Source: UBA721 sp002705165 (GTDB lineage: Bacteria; Planctomycetota; Planctomycetia; Pirellulales; Pirellulaceae). From it: a stretch of 64,000 nucleotides of DNA. The stretch covers positions 124,001 to 188,000 of the forward strand of contig JBJLEF010000008.1 of NCBI GenBank assembly GCA_045565995.1, in the 5' to 3' direction. The notes beneath the pieces are model-generated. The model searched no databases and was not told the origin of the DNA. It worked only from the letters and a program-made list of their open reading frames with translations. Made by a program: the position numbers and the translations under genes. Shown here in pieces: positions 53,512 to 62,345 of the stretch (position 1 is the stretch's first letter; every line of letters starts with the position of its first letter).

Positions 53512-53547
53512 AAGCCCGTGGTTTCCTATAAATCCACGGGCTTTTCT
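53512..53547 (+). terminator. Rho-independent terminator after the TIM-barrel gene
   Basis: A perfect 10-bp stem (AAGCCCGTGG at 53512-53521 and CCACGGGCTT at 53534-53543) with a 12-nt loop is followed by TTCTT. It lies 29 bp after the stop at 53483 and should end transcription of the upstream gene. The remaining 350 bp up to the next gene hold only low-confidence small frames. Confidence 0.85.
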
Positions 53548-53607
53548 TATGGCCCCACAGAAAAGACCCGCCAGAAACTACATTTTGCTAGCGTTTTACT
53601 AACACCC

Positions 53608-53808
53608 CTACAAAACAAAGACGATTACGTTACAAACCGGACAATCAGGACACTTAGTAGTTGCGACAAACTCCGCTGCCCACTTTTTAAGCACCTCGAC
53701 TCCAGCGCGGCAGTCGGCATACCTGCACAAAAAACAGACAGTCGGATACAACAACCCGCAAGTCACTGACAACAAAGGAGTTACGTAAACCAATGGACGC
53801 CTATCCAA
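53608..53808 (-). CDS. Possible 66-residue Cys-rich small protein
   Basis: A minus-strand frame of 66 codons (TTG start at 53808) contains a regular Cys pattern: CFLCRYADC, then a helical RAGVEVLKKWAAEF and CPDCPVC. Six Cys in C-x2-C-x4-C ... C-x2-C-x2-C could bind zinc. No family is recognised, the start codon is weak and no ribosome-binding site is obvious, so this may be a chance frame or a relic. It occupies most of the 419-bp gap between the terminated TIM-barrel gene and the HicB-like gene. Confidence 0.25.
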   Translation of the reverse strand: MDRRPLVYVTPLLSVTCGLLYPTVCFLCRYADCRAGVEVLKKWAAEFVATTKCPDCPVCNVIVFVL

Positions 53809-53902
53809 TCATTCTCATAGTCACATTCGGACAATCGCTCACAACCGGCAGTGATTTGATCCGAGCAAACAAAGTGATGATCAAAACCTTGGGGGGGAAA
53901 TC

Positions 53903-54457
53903 ATGTCCAAAGCTGCATTCAAAGACAAAAGACTGGTAAATCAGTCACTTAAACCGAGACCTCGCTACTACAACGAGCCTCACCTACCACAGCAGCCACT
54001 AAATCAAGCTACCCACAGCAAAGAGGGGTTCGGAAACCACTCGGCGCAGTGGTCTAACGATTCGGCAACATCTACTAAAATCAACCTCGATCAACGTCGT
54101 GAAGCCGTGACTCAGGCCCTCAAACTCTCACGAGCAGCCAGAGATTGGGAAATCTTCTTCAAGCAAGTAATGGGAGTAGATGGTTTGATCTATCAGTTAT
54201 TCCCAACAGCCGAGCTACGACGCCAATTTGAAACCACTTCGGAATATGTCGAAATACAACACATTCTGGCAGAAATGCGAAGTCGGCCTCAAAAACGTAA
54301 TCTACCTGATCGGGAAAAAACAAAAATGATCACAGTACGACTTCCTGAAAGTCTTCACACCGCGTTAATACAGGAAGCCGACGAACTCAATACCAGCATG
54401 AACAAACTCTGCATTTCAAAATTACTGCAGATTATTGACAAAGAGTTGGTCCAGTAG
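53903..54457 (+). CDS. HicB/ribbon-helix-helix domain protein
   Basis: The 184-residue protein has a basic, Pro-rich N-terminus (about 60 residues) and a middle helical part (LKLSRAARDWEIFFKQVMGV). A C-terminal ribbon-helix-helix domain follows (KMITVRLPESLHTALIQEA, then NTSMNKLCISKLLQ), as in HicB antitoxins and Arc/MetJ-type repressors. Strand residues T-V-R-L would read DNA bases. No HicA toxin lies beside it. A run of seven G just upstream of the ATG acts as or obscures the ribosome-binding site. The stop TAG lies inside the first copy of the 11-bp tandem repeat. A DNA-binding regulator role is likely; the target is unknown. Confidence 0.7.
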   Translation: MSKAAFKDKRLVNQSLKPRPRYYNEPHLPQQPLNQATHSKEGFGNHSAQWSNDSATSTKINLDQRREAVTQALKLSRAARDWEIFFKQVMGVDGLIYQLFPTAELRRQFETTSEYVEIQHILAEMRSRPQKRNLPDREKTKMITVRLPESLHTALIQEADELNTSMNKLCISKLLQIIDKELVQ

Positions 54458-54529
54458 TGGTCTAGTAGTGGTCTAGTAGTGGTCTAGTAGTGGTCTAGTA
54501 GTGGTCTAGTAGTGGTCTAGTAGTGGTCT
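54453..54529. repeat. Seven perfect copies of an 11-bp tandem repeat
   Basis: AGTAGTGGTCT is repeated seven times without a mismatch (77 bp), filling the gap between two convergent genes. The first copy contains the TAG stop of the HicB-like gene, and the last ends 4 bp before the stop codon of the propeller gene on the other strand. A degenerate related 11-mer (54442-54452) inside the end of the HicB-like gene suggests the array grew from its 3' end. Copy number is likely to vary among strains. Confidence 0.95.
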
Positions 54530-54532
54530 AGG

Positions 54533-56152
54533 CTAACGCACTATCGGAACCTGATAACAAACAACTTCTTCTGAATTACGTAGAATCAACTTGTTGTCAT
54601 AGAGTGTCATTGTTGCCCAACAACGATCTTCCAGTGCCTGCACCTGATATACCGTTTCGAAGCCATTTTCCTTTGGTCGAATGAAGTGCAACTCACCTTC
54701 TTCGGATTGAACGAGAATTAAATCACCCACCATTAATAGTTGGCCATGATTGAAGCGACCTTTTTTCCAGATCCTTTCGCCGGTCCTTAAGTCAGCACAT
54801 TCTAGAATTCCATCCGACAAACTATAGATTTTGCCATCCACCAAAACCGCATTCGTGTACTTCGTTCGAGCCACCGACGGACTACGCCAGACTTCAGATG
54901 TTTTTTCTCCATCAATCGTAAAAAGCAAAGCCCCCTGACCATAACCTTTGGCAACAAAAACTTGATTCTCCCCTACTAGAAATGGTTGGGAATTGCTTGC
55001 ACTGCTTGTGCTGGAACCATCCCAGGGTTGCTTCCAAATCTGCTTACCTGTATTTAATTCATGACCTGCCACTGAACTCTCATTGACAACCACAATCTGT
55101 CGTTCTCCATTGATCATAAGTAGCGTCGGCGAAGCAAAGCTAATCTGTTCAGCCCCACCCTGCCAAACTAAATCACCAACCTTTCGATTGAATGCCAGTA
55201 AACTTACAAATGGTCCACCTTGCGGACCGCCAGCGGGAACGATGACCAAATCATCAACCACCAGCGGCGAGGAACTACGCCCCCAGCTAACCACAGCAGA
55301 ATCTTGCTCGGGCGACGAATTTACATAGGCCAACACATCTTGCTGCCAAAGTAATTCTCCGGTCTCTCCGGCCAAACACATCAATTTTCCATCGGGACCT
55401 AATGTATAAACTTGCCCCTTAAAAACAGTAGGGGTTGCTCGTGGACCAACGCCACCTAGCAGGGTCTCATGCCGAAACTCCCGTACATGTGCCCAGCGTA
55501 TTTCGCCTGAATCCAGATCATAACAACTGACAATTTCTTGCTTACCTCGTTGCTCCATAGTAACACCAAAGCCTGCCACGGAAGCAAATGCGGACCACCC
55601 AGCGCCGATCTCCCGCCGCCAAAGTTCTTTCACCTTTCCAAGTGACGGTGCTACCGTCCATTCCGCCTCTACGAAGGGATGACGATCTCTCCCTAAAAAC
55701 CCGGGGTAATCCAAGCGATCCGTCACCGAATTCAAATCAACATCACCCGGAATAATTTCCCCCATAATCCCTGACAAATTCTCATCGGCAACACCTTCCC
55801 AGCGCCAGCTCCAGTCAAACAGAAGCTGACCAGTGACTCCGTTAATGCGAATTAGGGAAAAGCACAGAAGCATGCAGGCAAGCCCCCCCCGCAGCACCAA
55901 TCGTTTCAACCCCACTCCAGCAGGTCCCCGCCAAAAGAACCAGATTCCATAAACCCCAAGTGTTGCGATCACCGTCAGTATCGTGAACGCGTTGGCCAAT
56001 GCCTGATCAACCGGCGTCCCCTTCTGAAACAGGACAATCACCACCACAGCCAAAACGAAGAGCAGCAAATACCAACGCGGTAGAAACGTTTGGCTTTGCC
56101 TACCAACTTGAGGTATATCCTCGGTAGACTGTGCATTGCCGGAATCAATCAT
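54533..56152 (-). CDS. Membrane-anchored PQQ-like beta-propeller protein
   Basis: The 539-residue protein starts with a polar 25-residue head and three hydrophobic segments (WYLLLFVLAVVVIVLF, FTILTVIATLGVYGIWFF and a stretch around GLACMLLCFSLIR). The large domain after about residue 120 is a propeller with repeated GQVYTLGPDGKLMCLAG, TGELLWQQDVLAYV, NRKVGDLVWQGG and TGERIWKKGRF motifs. It is anchored in the membrane with the propeller outside the cytoplasm. It resembles planctomycete BamB-like/PQQ-repeat proteins; PQQ binding or enzyme activity is not shown. Its stop lies just beyond the tandem-repeat array. Confidence 0.85.
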   Translation of the reverse strand: MIDSGNAQSTEDIPQVGRQSQTFLPRWYLLLFVLAVVVIVLFQKGTPVDQALANAFTILTVIATLGVYGIWFFWRGPAGVGLKRLVLRGGLACMLLCFSLIRINGVTGQLLFDWSWRWEGVADENLSGIMGEIIPGDVDLNSVTDRLDYPGFLGRDRHPFVEAEWTVAPSLGKVKELWRREIGAGWSAFASVAGFGVTMEQRGKQEIVSCYDLDSGEIRWAHVREFRHETLLGGVGPRATPTVFKGQVYTLGPDGKLMCLAGETGELLWQQDVLAYVNSSPEQDSAVVSWGRSSSPLVVDDLVIVPAGGPQGGPFVSLLAFNRKVGDLVWQGGAEQISFASPTLLMINGERQIVVVNESSVAGHELNTGKQIWKQPWDGSSTSSASNSQPFLVGENQVFVAKGYGQGALLFTIDGEKTSEVWRSPSVARTKYTNAVLVDGKIYSLSDGILECADLRTGERIWKKGRFNHGQLLMVGDLILVQSEEGELHFIRPKENGFETVYQVQALEDRCWATMTLYDNKLILRNSEEVVCYQVPIVR

Positions 56153-56202
56153 AGAACCAACGTTTCCTAAATTTCACCATCCGAACTCTTAAAAAGAGGA
56201 AT

Positions 56203-56572
56203 GCGGTGGACCGTAAGCCGGGTTCTGTAATCACCGAAGTGACGACGGCCATTCATCTAGGACGACAATTGCTTGCCGTCTCGAGCAGCCTACCCGGAAA
56301 TCAAGGAGAGCGAGCGACTCCCCGATGGCGAACCATCTTCTTTCCTGCTTGGCTTTGCTTCCAATGGGGTTTACCAAGCCACATCAGTCACCTGACATGC
56401 TGGTGAGCTCTTACCTCACCGTTTCACCCTTACCCGCTAAGCGGGCGGTCTACTTTCTGTTGCACTATCCCTGACCTTACGGCCGGTCGGTGTTACCGAC
56501 CATTGTGCTCTACGAAGCCCGGACTTTCCTCTCGTTCGACATGCGAACCAGCGACCATCCAGTCCACCTGCA
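56203..56572 (-). ncRNA. rnpB: RNase P RNA (type A)
   Basis: Read on the minus strand, this roughly 370-nt region has the universal landmarks of bacterial RNase P RNA. These are GAGGAAAGTCCGGGCT near the 5' end (P4/J3-4 region), AGGGTGAAACGGTGAGGTAAGAGCTC in the middle, and ACAGAACCCGGCTTA near the 3' end. GTGGAC at the 5' end pairs with GTCCAC at the 3' end to close helix P1, which sets the approximate limits. It processes the 5' ends of tRNA precursors together with RnpA. It fills most of the 492-bp gap between the propeller gene and the enolase-superfamily gene. Exact ends are uncertain by several bases. Confidence 0.95.
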
Positions 56573-56600
56573 ATCCTCAACCTTTATTTTGAGACAATCC

Positions 56601-56606
56601 TGTCAA
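56601..56606 (-). promoter_or_regulatory. Candidate -35 element of rnpB
   Basis: TTGACA on the minus strand sits about 30 bp upstream of the predicted rnpB 5' end, exactly where a -35 box belongs. The corresponding -10 (AAGGTT with a 16-bp spacer) is poor, so the assignment rests on the -35 and its distance. Confidence 0.35.
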
Positions 56607-56644
56607 ATGTGAAGAAGATAAATCCTAAAACCTCCTATCGCTTT

Positions 56645-57763
56645 CTAGTTACCGCTAAAACGAGCCAAGGCTTCACGATTAATTTGAATCCCAAGACCCG
56701 GTCCATCGGGAATCGTTAAAAAACCTTCTTCATCGAGTGTGAATTTCTCAACCACTAAATCTTCGATATAGGCCGCGGGAGTCAAATACTCAACGTACCA
56801 GGCTACCGGCAGGGATGCCGCCAACTGTAAATCCGCAGCCAAGCCGATGGCCGTATTCCACCCATGGCTGACAAAGCGAACATTGTGATCATAGGCATGG
56901 CTGGCAATGCGACGAGCCTCTGTCAGCCCTCCGCACTTTGTGGCATCGGGCTGGATAAAATCAACCGCATGACGTTCGATCCAGGGGATAAATGACTGAC
57001 GGCGTGTCAACACCTCACACCCAGCGACTGGTACCGGTGAATGTTCTCGCAATTTGATGTAGCCTTCAATGTCATCCGGCGGAAGTGGCTCTTCAAACCA
57101 TTCAACACCGTACTCGGCTAACATGTGCGCCGTATTAATCGCCCACTTATAGTCATGTGGCCAAAACTGCTCACTACCTCCGGCGTCAACTAGCAGTGTG
57201 ATCTCGGGACCGACGGTTTCACGAGCAGTACGTACAAGCTCTTCATCAAAAGCTCGACTTACTCGACCAAATGGACGCCAACCAAGCTTAATCGCCTTAA
57301 AGCCACGCGCCACAGTCTCCTTTAGCCGTTGGGCCAGCACGTCTGGTTGATCGAACAGAATCGATCCATAAGGTTTGATTTTGTCCCGATAAACACCGCC
57401 AAACAATTTCTTAATCGGCTGGTTACAAATCTTTCCAAATAAGTCCCACAACGCGATATCGATACCTGAAATCACATGCTCGACAGTTCCTCCCCGCCCT
57501 TGCCAGAAACTACTTTGTCTCAGTAACTCACTGACACGTTCTGGTTGATCTGCAGGAGCTCCATCCCAAAAAGGCTTTAGAAAATCAACTCCCGCCTGGG
57601 TAAGCGCAGACCCGGTAAAGACACTCCCCATCCCGGAGATCCCTTCATCCGTGTGCACCTCCACTAATGTATGCAGATCATCTTCCGGTTCGTGACCTTC
57701 GGGCCAACCGCCATCGACGGTAGCACCCAGTAATTTATGACATTCAATCGATGTAATCTTCAT
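56645..57763 (-). CDS. Mandelate racemase/muconate lactonizing enzyme family protein
   Basis: The 372-residue cytoplasmic protein has an intact enolase-superfamily active site: Lys in KAIKLGWRPFG, metal ligands Asp (LLVDAGGS), Glu (WFEEPLPPDD) and Glu (AGCEVLTRR), and an Asp/His dyad (IQPDATKCGG and FVSHGWNTA) as in the mandelate racemase subgroup. Likely reactions are dehydration or epimerisation of a sugar acid. It lies 6 bp downstream of an exported esterase gene, suggesting that the esterase frees an acid or sugar acid that this enzyme processes. The substrate cannot be named from sequence. Confidence 0.9.
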   Translation of the reverse strand: MKITSIECHKLLGATVDGGWPEGHEPEDDLHTLVEVHTDEGISGMGSVFTGSALTQAGVDFLKPFWDGAPADQPERVSELLRQSSFWQGRGGTVEHVISGIDIALWDLFGKICNQPIKKLFGGVYRDKIKPYGSILFDQPDVLAQRLKETVARGFKAIKLGWRPFGRVSRAFDEELVRTARETVGPEITLLVDAGGSEQFWPHDYKWAINTAHMLAEYGVEWFEEPLPPDDIEGYIKLREHSPVPVAGCEVLTRRQSFIPWIERHAVDFIQPDATKCGGLTEARRIASHAYDHNVRFVSHGWNTAIGLAADLQLAASLPVAWYVEYLTPAAYIEDLVVEKFTLDEEGFLTIPDGPGLGIQINREALARFSGN

Positions 57764-57769
57764 GTTTTT

Positions 57770-59260
57770 TTACTCAGCACTATGATGTTTCAAATATGCC
57801 GTAGACATTTCCTTACGAATACGCTGCATTAAATCAGGCGTTGTGAGATTGAAATGATCTCGATCTGGATGCAATTCAATCACAGCATCACTATCCAAAT
57901 CATCCATGGTTTTTTTCAGGAATTCGCAAGCACCTTCGAGATAAAACGTATCCATCGTCCCCATAAATACATTAATCTTTCCCTTCAGTTTCTCACTAAG
58001 ACCGCTATCCCAACGCCGTTCAATCAATTTGTTAATATCGTATTCGACCCAATATCTCACGTTAGATGGAATCACCTGACCGGCATCTCGCTCCCACATG
58101 AGGAGCGGCTTTCCTTGTCGGTCCAACGGACTGAAGACTGCTTCAAACGACTTGAGTTGGCCGCCCCGTCCCAGCCCATCATCCATTCGCCCAAAGTCTT
58201 CGTACCAGATCATAACCTGACCATTACGTCTAGCTAATGGACGTCTCTCACCTTCCGGGTTCGTATACAAACTCAACGGTTTGTTAGCATATAGGTCTAC
58301 CTCCTGGTAATCTCGAAAATCCACCGGATCCGGAGCCGTACTCCAGACACCACCAAATACATCCGGATAATTCACCTGCAGCCACAAACTACTCCATCCA
58401 CCACTACTGTGCCCTGTAACAAATCGAGCGGTTGTGGCAGAGACAGTGCGATAGCGGCGATCAACTTCTGGAATTAACTCTTTAATCAGTGCCGCACCAC
58501 GTGGACCATTCTTGGCACTATCGGCATACACGTGATGTCCCCACTTACACTGCCCATCGAGAAACACACGAATAAACTCAACTTCTCCTTCTCCAATTTC
58601 AGGTCCTCCCTGAGACAAACTTCGTCCCATGGTCTCATGTGTCCCTCCAAATCCGGAGACCGTGTAAATTACCGGAAAGCGAGTGTCGCTTGTTTCATAG
58701 TAAGACCGAGGCAACACGACGGTAGCCTTCTGTACAATCTCCCGATTGTAAAAAGTCGCTAAGCGAGGACTATATAGGCGAACCTGTTGACGGTAATCGG
58801 TTTCTACAAATGGAAATTCACCAATGACTTCGGTCAACTCAAAGTGCAGTCGGTTCTCTCCAGTCCACTCGATTTCCTGCATTTCGCTATAGAGATTACC
58901 TGCACCCTTGGCATGATCTGAATGATAGATATCAAAATCAAACAAAGCCTGCATGAAGTATTTCCCCTTATCAAGTTCACCTAGCGTAGCTGGAAAACCA
59001 CCTGCCTTACCATCAAACTCCACTGAACCTCCGGAGTCGATGGTTACGTCTATTGCATAAAAGGGTTCTGGTGAAAACCAATTAGGCCCCGTGTAGGGAG
59101 GACGGTCACCATTGTTGGACGTAAATAGATAGAGCCGACCAGACGTAGGACCATTCAGAGCCTTCTCGGGGATTTCAATCGTAACTCGAGGTGCGGCTGA
59201 GAGCTCCAACACAGAAAACGCAAATGCAATACAAGACACGTACAAAAGAACTCTTCTCAC
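57770..59260 (-). CDS. Exported esterase-like alpha/beta hydrolase
   Basis: The 496-residue product has a Sec signal peptide (MRRVLLYVSCIAFAFSVLELSA). A beta-sandwich-like N-terminal part is followed by an esterase domain of the enterochelin-esterase/esterase D type: RFPVIYTVSGFGGTHETMG, the Ser nucleophile in TGHSSGGWSSLWLQ, and a late His in ELHPDRDHFNLTTP. It probably hydrolyses an ester outside the cytoplasm, for example an acylated sugar. The MR/MLE gene follows by 6 bp, so the two are likely one transcript. An approx. 100-bp gap separates it from the peptidase gene upstream. Confidence 0.85.
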   Translation of the reverse strand: MRRVLLYVSCIAFAFSVLELSAAPRVTIEIPEKALNGPTSGRLYLFTSNNGDRPPYTGPNWFSPEPFYAIDVTIDSGGSVEFDGKAGGFPATLGELDKGKYFMQALFDFDIYHSDHAKGAGNLYSEMQEIEWTGENRLHFELTEVIGEFPFVETDYRQQVRLYSPRLATFYNREIVQKATVVLPRSYYETSDTRFPVIYTVSGFGGTHETMGRSLSQGGPEIGEGEVEFIRVFLDGQCKWGHHVYADSAKNGPRGAALIKELIPEVDRRYRTVSATTARFVTGHSSGGWSSLWLQVNYPDVFGGVWSTAPDPVDFRDYQEVDLYANKPLSLYTNPEGERRPLARRNGQVMIWYEDFGRMDDGLGRGGQLKSFEAVFSPLDRQGKPLLMWERDAGQVIPSNVRYWVEYDINKLIERRWDSGLSEKLKGKINVFMGTMDTFYLEGACEFLKKTMDDLDSDAVIELHPDRDHFNLTTPDLMQRIRKEMSTAYLKHHSAE

Positions 59261-59358
59261 AGGGCTGCTTCCTTCGCTACTGACAGGGTGTCGATTGAAT
59301 CATCTTAGGATGATCGGCAACCATTCATCCTAATAGATTTGAAGTCAATCTGCCGCCC

Positions 59359-60978
59359 TTAGTCACTTACATAGATACGTTTTGAGCCAATATATATTTG
59401 CGAGGCACCTCGCAAATAAAGCCTCACCGTCTGGAAGCCGGGTTTTACATCTTTAATTTCTATAGCCCGAGAAACCAGCCCGGGAGCAGCCTGATTCCAG
59501 GATGACGACAACCACACCGCATCGTTCGCACGACGATATTCATCGTCATAGGATGCACCCATTTCCGAATCGAATTGCTCTCGCTTGAGAGGTACAAAAC
59601 GCTGCACTCCGCGTTCGGCAGCAAGCTCCAAGACAGCATCGCCGGCAACCGGTGCCCTAAAGGTGACATTGAGTTGTTCACCAATCTTTGCCGTCGCTAA
59701 AGAACTTAACTTCACCCCGTTTGGGTAATTCAAACGCAACAATGGATCTCCTAAAAGATTAAACATCAACGCATGTTCTTCCCGTTCTTCCTTCAAGAGA
59801 CCGGGAGCTGGACTTAAATTCCCCGCTAAACTATCCAGAAGCTGGCGATTCGCGGTTCGATCTTCCGCCTGGGGTACGACGAGACTACGCTTCGCATTAG
59901 TAACGATATTCCCTAACACCTCCTCTCGCAACCTGAAGCATTGTCGTAACATTGCATCGCCCATGACACTCATCGCGTAGGGCATGGAGACCCGGCTCGC
60001 GGCGAAGACTGCCACAGGCCCTTTGTCGTGTAGTAAAAGCTGTTCACCAATACAGGGCTCTAAAGAATCAAATGCACCAACATAACAGGCAAGAAAAATA
60101 CAAACGGGAGGAAGACCTTTGACTGCAACCCCAGCTAAATCCTCTTGCTTCATAATAGAAACCGGCGACGAATTGGGAACCGAGATACGATCTAACTGAT
60201 CTCGCAGGCCATGCCCCATATAGATCCAAAACAATCCACCCTCATTGAGTCGATCTAGGGTGTGTTTGCCGAAGCTAAATGGGTTCGGACAGAATGGACT
60301 TTGCCAACTCGCCTGCGTCATCGTCACGCGAAATGACCCCGGAACCCCCTGACTAATGAATCTTCTGGTAACCGTCGACAAAACGCCATCAATAGCAGGT
60401 CCAAATCCGCCAACGCCTGCCACGAAATGAATATCACGTTTACCGGCTGCATCCTGATACTCCCGTTCGTACTGAATTACTCGCTTTACATACCCTGCCA
60501 ACTGCACCTCGCTTGTCACTGGAATTCGACCGACTGAGACATCGATGATTCCATCACCATTTAGGTCCCCATATGGCAGGTCTGAAGCAATCTCAGACTC
60601 AGACCCAAAAAGCACATTCACTTTTGCTTGTGAATAGAATGTCAAAACCTGTTGCGTGTTGCGTTCACCAATTTCCCCTTTGGAAAAAGTAGGCGCATCA
60701 CCCAACAAAACGACCGCTTTCAAATCCCTGGACAATGCTGACTTTTTGACAGCTTCCCGAGTTCCAGCCGCTGACCGCCCTGGTCTGATGACATCAATCA
60801 GATATCCCTGGGCGAGACGGTATTCGATCCAAGGCTGCCAGGCTTCCTGAAAAGCTTCCGGACACACGCAGACGACCAATCTGGCATGACAGGTATTTGG
60901 CAGAAGGGCCAGCAAAAGCAAGAATATCAGGACGCGAAGCCGATTCGAAGAAATTACCTGAAATGGCCTGCGAATCAT
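59359..60978 (-). CDS. Exported C25 (gingipain-like) cysteine peptidase
   Basis: The 539-residue protein has a basic N-terminus and one hydrophobic signal (LIFLLLLALLPNTCHA). The caspase-like core resembles family C25 peptidases: the metal-binding-like loop DLNGDGIIDVSVGRIP, catalytic His in WIYMGHGLRDQ and catalytic Cys in FLACYVGAFDSLEP. A C-terminal beta-rich part follows (GEQLNVTFRAPVAGDAV). The usual long propeptide of gingipains is not obvious, and the core is within residues 30-420. Its start overlaps the TPR gene by 4 bp (ATGA), so it is translationally coupled to it. Target and processing are unknown; it probably acts in the periplasm or on the surface. Confidence 0.82.
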   Translation of the reverse strand: MIRRPFQVISSNRLRVLIFLLLLALLPNTCHARLVVCVCPEAFQEAWQPWIEYRLAQGYLIDVIRPGRSAAGTREAVKKSALSRDLKAVVLLGDAPTFSKGEIGERNTQQVLTFYSQAKVNVLFGSESEIASDLPYGDLNGDGIIDVSVGRIPVTSEVQLAGYVKRVIQYEREYQDAAGKRDIHFVAGVGGFGPAIDGVLSTVTRRFISQGVPGSFRVTMTQASWQSPFCPNPFSFGKHTLDRLNEGGLFWIYMGHGLRDQLDRISVPNSSPVSIMKQEDLAGVAVKGLPPVCIFLACYVGAFDSLEPCIGEQLLLHDKGPVAVFAASRVSMPYAMSVMGDAMLRQCFRLREEVLGNIVTNAKRSLVVPQAEDRTANRQLLDSLAGNLSPAPGLLKEEREEHALMFNLLGDPLLRLNYPNGVKLSSLATAKIGEQLNVTFRAPVAGDAVLELAAERGVQRFVPLKREQFDSEMGASYDDEYRRANDAVWLSSSWNQAAPGLVSRAIEIKDVKPGFQTVRLYLRGASQIYIGSKRIYVSD

Positions 60979-62345
60979 TGCACTAATCCCAAACCCACAA
61001 TCGCTCGCCCATGATTAGGGGCGAGCCGAAGACATTCTTCATAAGAGCGTTTAGCCGCACTGCGGTCATTTAAAGCACGCTGGGCTTCAGCTAATAAAAA
61101 CCAGACGTCGGCATCATCTCCTAGAATTTCCGCCGCTGTAGTTAGCTCATAATTAGCTTCTCGAACTTTGTTATCCCGCCACTGTAAACGACCACTTTCG
61201 TACTTGTGATAGCCACGGTACCGTTCAGCTTTTAAAGCATTACCTTGAGAAGCGTATAATTCCGACAACTTTCGACAACATTCCGCATTGGACTGGACAG
61301 TCTTACTTGCCCGTACCACCTGCCCCCGCAACCAGGCAGCTTCAGCTTCCACTTCCGATCCTTTGGCTAGATAGCAGTCCCCGACCAACTCCCACAAATA
61401 GGCCGATTCGCCGTCATGGATCAGCCAACGTTTCAAATAAAATAAGGCCGTATCCGAATCGCCACTTTCCAAAAAGGAAAGGGCTGCCTGAATAGCATAA
61501 GCCGGTCGCCACAAAGGCTCTAATAGTTTGAATGAATCCATTGCTTTCCGAGTGGCCGTCTCTGTATCACCCTCCTCCAAAGCAGCGGTGCTGGCGGTTA
61601 ATGCAACAGAAGCCCCCATCGCATTTACATTCTCTTCGTCCCAATCCCGTGAGATTGGGTGAATCGTGATCATTTCTGAAGTATGCATCGAACGATCAAA
61701 ACAATTGCGGGCTTCCTGCTCATTGCCCATTTTTTCGTAGGCCCAACCTTGCATTTGATGAGCACGCATTGAATTTGGACTACGATCGATCAAACGTCCG
61801 AGAATCTCAACCGCTTCCTGTGCTCGATCATCTCGGATAAGAATTCTTGCCAGGGCAAATTCTGCAATCTCATCATTCTTCGTTCTCCGCAAGAAGATCT
61901 CAGCATTGTCTCTATCGTCCAACCGCAAATAATCTAAGCCAATCTGCAAATTAGCATGGGAAGCCAATTTATCCTGCGACGCGCCTACGGGCTTAAGAAT
62001 CTTGATCGCTGTTTCTATTTTCCCTCGTCGACTAAGGCAGATACCGAATTTAAATTGTTGAGTAAGGTCCAGATCACCCACCTCTAGGGCTCGACGAAAG
62101 CAATATTCCGCCTCGGGCATCAAGGCAAATGTTGTATAAATCCCTCCCAACTCAACCCAGGACGCAACACTGTTTACATCATGATCCGATTCGATTTCGC
62201 GCACGGCATCGCGAAAGCCGCTTTCCAGTTTATGCACACGCGAAGTAACTGGGCCGTTAAAGCCACCATTACTCTGATACCGCATCGCAATCAGTGCGAT
62301 CTGGCCAAATACAACAACCAGCAAGATAAAGTGTAGCTTCCTCAC
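60975..62345 (-). CDS. Membrane-anchored TPR-repeat protein
   Basis: The 456-residue protein starts at GTG (62345), overlapping the upstream VCBS gene stop as GTGA. It has an N-terminal anchor or signal (LHFILLVVVFGQIALIAM) and consecutive TPR repeats, for example ELGGIYTTFALMPEAEYCF, ANLQIGLDYLRLDDRDNAE, SMRAHQMQGWAYEKMGNEQEA and VWFLLAEAQRALNDRSAAK. These domains usually mediate protein binding. Placed between a VCBS protein and a C25 peptidase and coupled to both, it may hold the complex together at the membrane. Enzymatic function is not indicated. Confidence 0.85.
   Translation of the reverse strand: MRKLHFILLVVVFGQIALIAMRYQSNGGFNGPVTSRVHKLESGFRDAVREIESDHDVNSVASWVELGGIYTTFALMPEAEYCFRRALEVGDLDLTQQFKFGICLSRRGKIETAIKILKPVGASQDKLASHANLQIGLDYLRLDDRDNAEIFLRRTKNDEIAEFALARILIRDDRAQEAVEILGRLIDRSPNSMRAHQMQGWAYEKMGNEQEARNCFDRSMHTSEMITIHPISRDWDEENVNAMGASVALTASTAALEEGDTETATRKAMDSFKLLEPLWRPAYAIQAALSFLESGDSDTALFYLKRWLIHDGESAYLWELVGDCYLAKGSEVEAEAAWLRGQVVRASKTVQSNAECCRKLSELYASQGNALKAERYRGYHKYESGRLQWRDNKVREANYELTTAAEILGDDADVWFLLAEAQRALNDRSAAKRSYEECLRLAPNHGRAIVGLGLVQ

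Noticed and set aside
53793..53940. 48-codon plus-strand frame (MDAYPIILIVTFGQ...) that overlaps the start of the HicB-like gene
   Set aside because: It runs into the HicB gene in another frame, has no good ribosome-binding site and no recognisable features.
54453..54529. CRISPR-like array
   Set aside because: The repeats are 11 bp, directly adjacent and without spacers, so this is a simple tandem repeat; no cas genes are present.
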